From: Actinoplanes oryzae
GTDB lineage: Bacteria; Actinomycetota; Actinomycetes; Mycobacteriales; Micromonosporaceae
Assembly (NCBI RefSeq): GCF_030757795.1
Contig: NZ_JAUQWH010000036.1
Location: 1-63,987, forward strand
DNA length: 63,987 nt
Direction of reading: 5' to 3'
Part shown: piece by piece, positions 37,198-44,258 of the stretch
Layout of the letters: the number at the start of each line of letters is the position of its first letter
Numbering within the stretch: position 1 is the stretch's first letter
Notes under the pieces: generated by a model
Databases searched by the model: none
Told to the model about the DNA's origin: nothing
The model's input: the letters and a program-made list of their open reading frames with translations, nothing else
Translations under genes and position numbers: made by a program

Positions 37198-38295
37198 CTA
37201 ACCGCGGCGTACGGTCAGCCCCTGCCGCACCTCACGGGCCACCCGCCGCTTGATCCGCGTCAGCACGGGCACCTCGGGCCGGTCCGCCCGCTCGCTGACC
37301 TTGTCGGTGTAGCCCAGCATCCCGATGATCGTGTCCAGCGCCGTGTCGAGCAGCTGCGCGTCGGTGAGCGCGTCCGGCTCGGTCATGCCGTCCCGCGGCG
37401 GCGCCGGCTCCAGCTCCGCGAGGTCACCGGCCACCTGGCACGGATAGCCGGCCAGCTCCCGCACGTGCTGCTCCGACACCTCGGCCAGCCAGCCGGCGCG
37501 GTCGGGCCCGACGCCGTACCGCAGCGAGTTGGGCGCGGCCTTGAGCACCGGATTGACCAGATGCCGCAACACCACCTTCCGGTACGGCATCCGGTGCGGA
37601 TAGCGATCGCCGAGCCGATGGTTCAACCGGCGCAGCAGCTCGATCTCGGCGGCCCCCAGCGACAGGTTCGCCGTGTCCTCGGTGATCTCGCACAACCCGT
37701 CGGCGATCCCCAGCACCCCGGCGAACCGCTCCCACAGCAGCAGCCGCGGCGCCCCGGCCGGCGGCACGGTGACGAAGTGCCGCCGCTCGGCCGGCACATG
37801 ATCGCCCCAGGTGCGCAGCATCCGCGTGGCCGTATGGTTCCAGAAGGCGTCGTGCCGGCCCGACTCGATCGCCCTCAGGAACTCCCCGAAGCTCCACAGC
37901 CCCCGCGACCGGATGCTCTCCTGCCACATCGACGGCAGCGTCCGCCCCAGGTCCCGCCCCACCACCACGACATGCACCTCGGCCGGCGCCAGGCTCGCGA
38001 CGGCCCGCCCGGCCTGCTCCGCCGTCGCCCCGCCGAGCCCCTCGTTCGTGATGACCAGGTCCCCGTCGAAGGCCGCCGCCTCCCGCACCAGAGCGTCCCA
38101 CGTCCAGGTGGCGCCGGGGTCCCGCCACGACACCTGGCGCAGGTCCATCATGGCCTGGTCGTGCGCCTTCCACGTGCCGCCGGGCAGCAGGATCCCGGCG
38201 GAGCGCAGCGCCCCGGCGTTGCCCCACAGCACGTTCTGCACGAAGGTGCTCCCCGTCTTGGGCGCCCCCACATGCACAAAAACGCGTCTCGCCAC
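37198..38295 (-). CDS. Sulfotransferase-like protein heading the selA-selB unit
   Basis: A 365-residue protein starting at GTG 38295 after AAGGAGGAGAGG. The N-terminus VFVHVGAPKTGSTFVQNVLW is the 5'-phosphosulfate loop of PAPS-dependent sulfotransferases. The 3'-phosphate region is seen in VHVVVVGRDLGRTLPSMWQE. The C-terminal third (ELLRRLNHRLGDRYPHRMPY) is less typical. The acceptor is unknown. Its position 9 bases upstream of selA is curious and may reflect operon hitchhiking, not a selenium role. Confidence 0.82.
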   Translation of the reverse strand: MARRVFVHVGAPKTGSTFVQNVLWGNAGALRSAGILLPGGTWKAHDQAMMDLRQVSWRDPGATWTWDALVREAAAFDGDLVITNEGLGGATAEQAGRAVASLAPAEVHVVVVGRDLGRTLPSMWQESIRSRGLWSFGEFLRAIESGRHDAFWNHTATRMLRTWGDHVPAERRHFVTVPPAGAPRLLLWERFAGVLGIADGLCEITEDTANLSLGAAEIELLRRLNHRLGDRYPHRMPYRKVVLRHLVNPVLKAAPNSLRYGVGPDRAGWLAEVSEQHVRELAGYPCQVAGDLAELEPAPPRDGMTEPDALTDAQLLDTALDTIIGMLGYTDKVSERADRPEVPVLTRIKRRVAREVRQGLTVRRG

Positions 38296-38310
38296 CCGGA
38301 CCTCTCCTCC

Positions 38311-38327
38311 TTGACCGCCGCGGTCAA
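38311..38327. promoter_or_regulatory. Inverted repeat before the sulfotransferase gene
   Basis: TTGACCG-CCG-CGGTCAA is a perfect 7+3+7 dyad directly upstream of the ribosome site of the sulfotransferase-selA-selB unit. It could be an operator or an mRNA leader hairpin. Confidence 0.5.
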
Positions 38328-38402
38328 GATTCCGCGGACGGGCCAGAGTGGCACACGCAGACGCCGGTTTCGTCCCGGTCCGCCGGGCCGCCGGGCCAAC
38401 CT

Positions 38403-38840
38403 TCACCCGGTGTTCACCCGCCGCTTCCCCAGTGCCGAGATCAGCACAGCGGCGACGACCAGCGCCCCTCCGCACAGCGCCGGGGCGGTCAGCCGCTCCC
38501 CGGCCAGGTGCCCCCACAGCGCCGCCCACACCGGTTCCCCGGCGTAGAGCACGGTGGCACGGGTCGGCGGGACCGAACGCTGCGCCCAGTTCATCGCGAC
38601 CTGGACGCCCGCAGTGACCAGCCCGAAGGCCGCCACGATCGCCGCGAGCGACCACGACGGGGCAGGCAGGCGCTCGCCGGTCATCGGGCGGACGGCCGAG
38701 GCCAGCACCGAGCAGACCGCGAGCTGGACGACGGTCACCAGCCGCAGGTCGACGGTCCCGGCGAACCGGCCGATGAGCAGGATCTGGACGGCGATGGCCA
38801 CGGTGCCCAGCAAGGTGACGGCCGCACCGGGGCTGGGCTG
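38403..38840 (-). pseudogene. EamA/DMT transporter, C-terminal half only
   Basis: The minus strand reads AAVTLLGTVAIAVQILLIGR, then about five membrane segments, including VPPTRATVLYAGEPVWAALW and APALCGGALVVAAVLISALG, to a stop. This is the second EamA repeat of a drug/metabolite transporter. The first repeat, about 150 residues, is missing; what lies upstream in frame is Gln/Gly-rich junk antisense to the Lrp remnant. It abuts the Lrp remnant near 38840. Confidence 0.75.
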
Positions 38841-39083
38841 CTGAGCGAGCACTCCGACGCCGCCGAGCAACGGCTCACCGAGGCCCTGGCCGCTATCCCC
38901 GCCGTGCTGCGGGCCGACGCCATCGCCGGGGCCGACGACGTTCTGCTCCACATCGCCGCGGCCGACGCCCGCGAGCTGCAGGACCTGCTCCGCACCCTGC
39001 CCCGCATCGGCGCCCGGCGGGTGACGACCCTGCTCCGCCTGGGCGCCGTCAAGACCCCGGCACCCGTCCCCGCCCGGCCCTGA
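38841..39083 (+). pseudogene. Lrp/AsnC-family regulator, C-terminal remnant
   Basis: The plus strand reads EQRLTEALAAIPAVLRADAI, AGADDVLLHIAAADARELQD and LLRTLPRIGARRVTTLLRLG, then AVKTPAPVPARP and a stop. This matches the end of the ligand-binding (RAM) domain of Lrp/AsnC regulators, including the GARRVTTLLRL strand. The DNA-binding domain is absent. With the EamA remnant it shows a deletion that removed both 5' halves of a divergent regulator-transporter pair. Confidence 0.75.
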
Positions 39084-39109
39084 GCCCGGCGGGCGATGCC
39101 TGCTGGTGG

Positions 39110-39205
39110 TGGCGGAGGCGGACGGGAATCGAACCCGCCTGACCCGGATGCCGGGTCACAACGATTTTGAAGACCGCGAGGGGCACCAGCCACCTGAACG
39201 CCTCC
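39110..39205 (-). tRNA. selC: tRNA-Sec (anticodon UCA)
   Basis: On the minus strand the gene begins GGAGGCG and ends CGCCTCC-G-CCA, with an encoded CCA. The anticodon loop is CUUCAAA, with UCA at 39168-39170. The long variable arm GACCCGG-CAT-CCGGGTC is a 7-base stem, and the T arm is GCGGG-TTCGATT-CCCGT. The length (96 nt) and long arm fit bacterial tRNA-Sec. It lies between selAB and selD, completing the selenocysteine set. Confidence 0.93.
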
Positions 39206-39322
39206 GCCGATCACCCTAGCGCGCACTCCGCGGGGCCCGGGCGGCGCGGTGCTCACGGCCGGAGCCGACAGTGCCGGGGAAGCGGTGCTCACGTCCGCAG
39301 TCGGACAGCGCCGGGAGAGCTG

Positions 39323-39514
39323 TCAGCCGCGGTCGCCGCGCATGAGGCGGCGGATCTTGTCGAGGAGTTCGGTTTCGAAGGCGGCGACGCTGCCGTCGAC
39401 GACGCCGGTGCGGTAGTCGGCGCCGGTGGCCGGGTCGGTGGCCCGGGCGGCGTCGGGCTGACGGGCGGCGCCGTCGGCATGGCCGGTCGTGTAGGCCTCG
39501 ATCGCATCATCCAC
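39323..39514 (-). CDS. Small conserved-looking protein next to selD
   Basis: A 63-residue protein read from GTG 39514: VDDAIEAYTTGHADGAARQP, then DAARATDPATGADYRTGVVD, then an amphipathic end, AFETELLDKIRRLMRGDRG. The twin AYTTGHADG and DYRTGVVDG units look like an internal duplication. The ribosome site is weak. It stands between tRNA-Sec and the divergent selD. No function is known to me; the call rests on codon use and the orderly C-terminal helix. Confidence 0.55.
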   Translation of the reverse strand: MDDAIEAYTTGHADGAARQPDAARATDPATGADYRTGVVDGSVAAFETELLDKIRRLMRGDRG

Positions 39515-39676
39515 GCCGGGACTCTCGCATGCGGGCTGAGCTGCGGACACCCACCGTACGGCCGAGCGTGTCCGACCCGTTCGCGCCGACCCGGCGAGGG
39601 CGGGCGGAACCGTACGAAGATCGCATTCGGCCCGCCCCGGGAGGCTGTCCGGCCGCCCGCGTGGCACAGTGCAAGG

Positions 39677-40687
39677 GTGACTGCGACGGAGATGCGACGG
39701 CTCACCCAGTACGCGCACGGCGGCGGCTGCGCCTGCAAGATTCCGCCCGGCGAGCTGGAGGCCGTGGTGGCGGGGCTGACCGGCGGCGACCTGCCGCAGG
39801 GGCCCGGCGAGCTGCTGGTCGGCCTCGACGATGGCGACGACGCGGCCGTGGTGCGGCTCGCGGCCGGCACGGCGGTGATCGCGACGGCCGACTTCTTCAC
39901 GCCCGTGGTCGACGACCCGTACGACTGGGGGCGCATCGCCGCCGCCAACGCCCTCTCCGACGTGTACGCGATGGGCGGCGTCCCGGTCGTCGCCGTCAAC
40001 CTGCTGGCGTGGCCGCGTGACCTGCTGCCGATGGAGCTGGCCGCCGAGGTGCTGCGCGGGGGGCTCGACGTCGGGCGCGAGGCGGGGTGTCACGTCGCCG
40101 GCGGGCACAGTGTCGACGACCCCGAGCCCAAGTACGGCATGGCCGTCACGGGCGTCGGCGACCCGGAGCGGCTGCTGCGCAACGACGCCGGGGTGGCCGG
40201 GGTGCCGCTGACGCTGACCAAGCCGCTCGGCATCGGCGTGCTCAACAGCCGCCACAAGAGCACGGGCGAGGTCTTCCCGCAGGCCGTGGCCGCCATGACG
40301 CGGCTCAACCGGGCGGCGTCCGAGGCCGCGCTCGCCGCCGGGGCCGTGTGCGCCACCGACGTGACGGGGTTCGGGCTGCTCGGGCATCTGCACAAGCTGG
40401 CGCGCGCGAGCGGGGTGACCGCGCGGGTCGACAGCGCCGCGGTGCCGTACCTGGAAGGTGCTCGTCAGGCCCTGGCCGACGGCTTCGTGAGCGGCGGCAC
40501 CCGGCGCAATCTCGACTGGGTCCGCCCGCACCTCGACGCCGGGAGCGTGGCCGAGGACGAGCTGCTCCTGCTCGCCGACGCCCAGACGTCGGGCGGGCTG
40601 CTCGTCGCGGGCGAGATTCCCGGCCACCCGGTGATCGGCGAGCTGCTGCCCGCACGCCCCGACGGCCGCACCCTCGAGGTCCGATGA
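39677..40687 (+). CDS. selD: Selenophosphate synthetase SelD
   Basis: A 336-residue ATP-dependent enzyme making selenophosphate from selenide. The catalytic Cys/Lys segment is YAHGGGCACKIPPGELEAVV, here with Cys, not Sec, at the active site. Other motifs are LLVGLDDGDDAAVVRL, IATADFFTPVVDDPYDWGRI, NALSDVYAMGGVPVVAVNLL and GGHSVDDPEPKYGMAVTG. GTG 39677 is taken as start; ATG 39692 is possible. Its stop overlaps the ATG of the DUF5996 gene (ATGA). It supplies SelA and works with the neighbouring selAB and tRNA-Sec. Confidence 0.95.
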   Translation: MTATEMRRLTQYAHGGGCACKIPPGELEAVVAGLTGGDLPQGPGELLVGLDDGDDAAVVRLAAGTAVIATADFFTPVVDDPYDWGRIAAANALSDVYAMGGVPVVAVNLLAWPRDLLPMELAAEVLRGGLDVGREAGCHVAGGHSVDDPEPKYGMAVTGVGDPERLLRNDAGVAGVPLTLTKPLGIGVLNSRHKSTGEVFPQAVAAMTRLNRAASEAALAAGAVCATDVTGFGLLGHLHKLARASGVTARVDSAAVPYLEGARQALADGFVSGGTRRNLDWVRPHLDAGSVAEDELLLLADAQTSGGLLVAGEIPGHPVIGELLPARPDGRTLEVR

Positions 40688-41577
40688 TGGCGTGGCCGCG
40701 CCTGCGGACGGAGGACTGGACGGCCACGCGCGACACCCTGCACATGTGGACGCAGATCGTGGGGAAGGTCCGCATGGCGTACGCCCCGGCGGTCAACCAT
40801 TGGTGGCACGTCACCTTCTACGTGAGCGCGCGCGGGCTGACGACCTCCGCGGTCCCGCACCCGGGCGGGCTGGTCGAGATGGAGTTCGACTTCCTCGACC
40901 ACCAGCTCCACATCCGTACGGACGACGGCCGCACCCGATCGGTGTCCCTCGCCCCGAAGACCGTCGCCGCCTTCTACCGCGAGACGATGGCGGCGCTGGC
41001 CTCGCTCGGCATCGAACCGGAGCTCCACGCCGTGCCCAACGAGGTGGACCCGGCGATCCCGTTCGCCGGGGACGACGTGCACCGCGACTACGACGGCGCC
41101 GCCGCCCGGGCCTTCTGGCAGCAGCTGGCGCACGTGGCCCGGGTGTTCGAGCGGTTCCGCACCGGCTTCGTCGGCAAGGCCAGCCCGGTTCACTTCTTCT
41201 GGGGCGCGATGGACCTGGCCCACACCCGCTTCTCCGGCCGCACGGCCCCGCCCCACCCCGGCGGCGCGCCGAACTGCCCGCCGTCGGTGATGCGCGAGGG
41301 CTACTCGCACGAGCTCGCGAGCTTCGGCTTCTGGCCGGGCGGCGGGGCGGAGGGCGCCTTCTACGCGTACGCCTACCCGGAGCCGCCCGGCTACCCCGGC
41401 GAGCCCGTGAGCCCGCCCGGCGCGCACTACGACAAGGACATGCGCGAGTTCCTCCTGCCGTACGAGATCGTGGCGGACTCCCCCGACCCGGAGGCCGCCC
41501 TGACCGCCTTCCTCGAGTCGACCTACGCGGCAGCCGCCGACCTCGCCGCCTGGGACCGGGCCCTCCTCGACCGCTGA
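40684..41577 (+). CDS. DUF5996 family protein
   Basis: A 297-residue protein starting at ATG 40684, coupled to selD. Conserved-looking segments are WPRLRTEDWTATRDTLHMWT, VNHWWHVTFYVSARGLTTS, HFFWGAMDLAHTRFSGRTAP and MREGYSHELASFGFWPGGGA. Many Trp, His and Tyr residues suggest a metal or small-molecule pocket. The family has no known function. Co-translation with selD hints at, but does not prove, a link to selenium. A clear terminator hairpin follows. Confidence 0.85.
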   Translation: MMAWPRLRTEDWTATRDTLHMWTQIVGKVRMAYAPAVNHWWHVTFYVSARGLTTSAVPHPGGLVEMEFDFLDHQLHIRTDDGRTRSVSLAPKTVAAFYRETMAALASLGIEPELHAVPNEVDPAIPFAGDDVHRDYDGAAARAFWQQLAHVARVFERFRTGFVGKASPVHFFWGAMDLAHTRFSGRTAPPHPGGAPNCPPSVMREGYSHELASFGFWPGGGAEGAFYAYAYPEPPGYPGEPVSPPGAHYDKDMREFLLPYEIVADSPDPEAALTAFLESTYAAAADLAAWDRALLDR

Positions 41578-41613
41578 CCGCCGCGCCCCGGAACGATCCT
41601 CCGGGCCCGGCGG
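41578..41613 (+). terminator. Terminator hairpin after selD-DUF5996
   Basis: An outer CCGCCG/CGGCGG stem encloses an inner CCCGGA/TCCGGG stem, starting one base after the DUF5996 stop. It also faces the SDR remnant stop on the other strand. Confidence 0.65.
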
Positions 41614-41629
41614 TGCCCTGACCGGCTCG

Positions 41630-41980
41630 TCACTGGATGACGGGGAGCTCGCCGCCGTCGACGACCAGGGTCGCCCCGGTGACCCACTGGGCCCGGTCCG
41701 ATACGAGGTAGGCGACGGCCTCGCCGACGTCGCGCGGGTCCCCGATCCGGCCCAGTGGGATGCCCGCCGTGACATCGGCGAGCGAGATGCCGGCCGCGTC
41801 GGCGAGGTGCCGGCGGATCGGGTCGGCGCCCGGGGAGAACACGTTGCCGGGGATGACCGTGGTGACGCGGATGCCGGCCGGGCCGAGCTCGGCGGCGAGC
41901 GCCTTGCCATAGGTGTTGAGGGCGGCCTTGGCGGCGCCGTAGTGGGCCATCGGCGCGGCCGCGGCGAAGGACCGCACCAG
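41630..41980 (-). pseudogene. Short-chain dehydrogenase/reductase, C-terminal remnant
   Basis: The minus strand reads PMAHYGAAKAALNTYGKALA with the catalytic YxxxK, then GIRVTTVIPGNVFSPGADPI and VTGATLVVDGGELPVIQ with a stop. This is the last 110 or so residues of an SDR. The Rossmann glycine motif and catalytic Ser are missing. The homology ends near 41980, about 25 bases from the duplicated 3' end of the neighbouring membrane-subunit gene. Confidence 0.75.
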
Positions 41981-42001
41981 CCGCGACCACCTCACCCGGG
42001 G

Positions 42002-42100
42002 CTGACCGGGGTCAGGCGCCGGGAGCGAGCGGACCCGCCGGAGGAAGAGTCCGGACCTGACCGGGGTCAGGCCCCGGGAGCGAGCGGGCCCGCGGGAGGA
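42002..42100 (-). repeat. Duplicated 3' end of the formate dehydrogenase membrane-subunit gene
   Basis: A 44-base unit at 42002-42045 repeats at 42057-42100 with three differences and a 55-base period. The right copy is the real gene end. On the minus strand both read PPAGPLAPGA and a stop, and all three differences are synonymous. The left copy therefore looks like the end of a diverged homologous gene, not a fresh duplication. Confidence 0.7.
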
Positions 42101-43134
42101 GGGGTGTCGACGGGGGTTTCCTTGGGGGCGTCGGCCGGGCCTCGGGCGGCCAGGCGCTCGCGCTGCGGGATCACCGTGTACTTCGGGTCGCGGGCGGAGG
42201 CGAGGCCGGCCTCGAAGACGCCGAAGCGGGTCGCGACCGAGCCGGCCAGCAGGGCGAGGCCGGACAGGACCGACACGGTTCGGCTGCGGCGGCCGAGGAG
42301 GGCGCCCACGCCGCCGGCGGCGGTGAGGAGGCGGGCGGCCTTCATCAGGGTGCCCGCCTTGCCCTGGTGGAAGGGCTCGCTGACCAGGCCGTAGGCGTTT
42401 TCGACGCGGTGGCCGGCGGCGAGTTCGAGGGCGGCGCCGGCGACGGCGAGGCGGCGGGCGGGGGCGGTCTCGGCGGTCGGGGCGGCGATGAGGCCGACGG
42501 CGGCGCCGCTGGCGAGGGCGCTGCCGGCGAAGAGGAAGGGCAGGTCGGGGTAGGGCTCGTGCCAGCTCGGGGTGGCCGTGTCGGCGAGCAGGACCGCCGT
42601 GTAGGTGGCCAGGGCCGGCGCCGTGGCCGCGGCCGCGTATCCGCCGGCGGTGCCCAGCGGGGTGAGGAGCCGGCGGAGCGACTCGGGGAGCATGGGGGCC
42701 GCCTCGGCGACGCCCGCGACGCCGGCGCCCGCGGCGAAGGCGCTGAAGATCCAGGTGCCCATGGACATGGGGGACGTCGGCTTGGCGACGCGGAGCATGT
42801 TGATGAAGCGCTCCGGGCGGCCGAGGTCGTTGATCAGGAAGTAGCCGCTGGCGGCCACGGCGCCCAGCGCGGTCACGCGGCCGGCGCGGCGCAGGGCCGG
42901 GCGGCCGGTGGCGGCTCCGCCCGCGGCGAGCAGGGACGAGCCCGCGGCGAGGCCGCCGGTGAACAGGTACGCCGGGATGTCGTGGTGCCACGGCGCCGGC
43001 TTGACGACCGGGCGGCCGTAGTAGGAGCGGAAGTCGGCGGGCGGCACCATCGAGCGGTCGCCGCGCCGCCGCGACGAGGTGGCTCCCCCGTCGCGACGGC
43101 GGGAGGACTGGCGCCGGTCCGGGACGGTGCTCAT
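42067..43134 (-). CDS. NrfD-like membrane subunit of formate dehydrogenase
   Basis: A 355-residue membrane protein starting at ATG 43134 (ATGA overlap with the FeS-subunit stop). After a charged N-terminal tail (RRQSSRRRDGGATSSRRRGD) come about eight membrane segments with NrfD/PsrC-like features: WHHDIPAYLFTGGLAAGSSL, GYFLINDLGRPERFINMLRV and SPMSMGTWIFSAFAAGAGV. This subunit anchors the dehydrogenase and passes electrons to quinone without heme b. It is the third gene of the operon. Confidence 0.88.
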   Translation of the reverse strand: MSTVPDRRQSSRRRDGGATSSRRRGDRSMVPPADFRSYYGRPVVKPAPWHHDIPAYLFTGGLAAGSSLLAAGGAATGRPALRRAGRVTALGAVAASGYFLINDLGRPERFINMLRVAKPTSPMSMGTWIFSAFAAGAGVAGVAEAAPMLPESLRRLLTPLGTAGGYAAAATAPALATYTAVLLADTATPSWHEPYPDLPFLFAGSALASGAAVGLIAAPTAETAPARRLAVAGAALELAAGHRVENAYGLVSEPFHQGKAGTLMKAARLLTAAGGVGALLGRRSRTVSVLSGLALLAGSVATRFGVFEAGLASARDPKYTVIPQRERLAARGPADAPKETPVDTPPPAGPLAPGA

Positions 43135-44258
43135 GAACGGCTCCCGAGGAACGAGACGACCGCGGTGGCGGCCATGGCGAGGGCGGCCAGGCCGGCGCGC
43201 TTGTACATGGCGGGCAGGTCGCGGGTGGTGACGATCGGGTCGGGCGGGAGGCCGTAGACCTCGGGCTCGTCGAGGAGCAGGAAGAACGCCCCGTCGCCGC
43301 CGACGCCGTCGCCCGGGTCGTTGCCGTACAGCCGGGCCTCGGTCACCCCCTGCTCCTGCAGGGTGGCGACGCGGCGCGCGGCGCGCTCGCGGAGCTCGTC
43401 CAGCTCGCCGTACTGGATGGACTCGGTCGGGCACGCCTTGGCGCAGGCGGGGGTGAGGCCGTCGCCGATGCGGTCGTAGCAGAGGGTGCACTTCCACGCG
43501 CGGCCGTCGTCCTGGCGGCGGTCGATGACCCCGTACGGGCACGCGGGCACGCAGTAGCCGCACCCGTTGCAGATGTCGGACTGCACGACCACCGTGCCGA
43601 ACTCGGTGCGGAACAGCGCGCCGGTCGGGCACACGTCCAGGCAGCCCGCGTGCGTGCAGTGCTTGCACACGTTGGACATCATCAGCCAGCGGAAGTCCTC
43701 GCGCGGCGCCTCGGACGTGCGCCCCGGAAGATCCGAGCCGGGCATGCCCAGGAACTGCGAGTTGTCCAGCACCGAGGCGGTGGTGGCCGCCGCCGCGAGC
43801 GCGTCGAAGGCCGGGCCCACCCCGGGCTCCGTACCCGTGTCGGGAACGGTCTGGGAGGCCACCGCCGCGGCATGCGCACTGGCCGGCGGGCCGGAGGGGA
43901 GGCCGGCGAAGGCACCTGGCGTGGTGGTGGCCTGCCCCGACGCGCCGGACGAGCAGCCGCAGCCGCCGCCCGGCGAGCCCGAGCCGCAGCCGCCGGACGA
44001 CGGGCGGCCCGGCTGCTCGATGAAGGCGACGTGCCGCCAGCTGTTCGCGGTGAGGCCGCCCGTGTTGTCGTACGACTGGCCGAGCAGGTCGAACCCGTCG
44101 TCCGGGACCGCGTTCCACTCCTTGCACGCGACCTCGCACGCCTTGCACCCGATGCAGACGCTCGTGTCGGTGAAGAAGCCCATCCGCGGCGGCGCGTCGA
44201 CGTATCCCGCGTCGGGCGCCGGGTCCAGCGGCCCGTAGAAGCTGTTCGGCCCGGCCAC
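43131..44258 (-). CDS. Formate dehydrogenase iron-sulfur subunit with Cys/Gly-rich insert
   Basis: A 375-residue ferredoxin-type electron-transfer subunit starting at GTG 44258. Four Cys clusters are visible: CIGCKACEVACKEW near residue 35, CKHCTHAGCLDVCP, CNGCGYCVPACPYG and CTLCYDRIGDGLTPACAKAC. A C-terminal membrane helix (RAGLAALAMAATAVVSFLG) anchors it. Between the first and second clusters is an unusual stretch of about 110 residues that starts with a Gly/Ser/Cys run (SSGGCGSGSPGGGCGCSSG), which is not part of the standard subunit. It links the selenoprotein and the NrfD-like subunit. Confidence 0.9.
   Translation of the reverse strand: MAGPNSFYGPLDPAPDAGYVDAPPRMGFFTDTSVCIGCKACEVACKEWNAVPDDGFDLLGQSYDNTGGLTANSWRHVAFIEQPGRPSSGGCGSGSPGGGCGCSSGASGQATTTPGAFAGLPSGPPASAHAAAVASQTVPDTGTEPGVGPAFDALAAAATTASVLDNSQFLGMPGSDLPGRTSEAPREDFRWLMMSNVCKHCTHAGCLDVCPTGALFRTEFGTVVVQSDICNGCGYCVPACPYGVIDRRQDDGRAWKCTLCYDRIGDGLTPACAKACPTESIQYGELDELRERAARRVATLQEQGVTEARLYGNDPGDGVGGDGAFFLLLDEPEVYGLPPDPIVTTRDLPAMYKRAGLAALAMAATAVVSFLGSRS

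Noticed and set aside
39110..39205. tRNA-Sec as an integration site for a mobile element
   Set aside because: No integrase or duplicated tRNA end is seen nearby.
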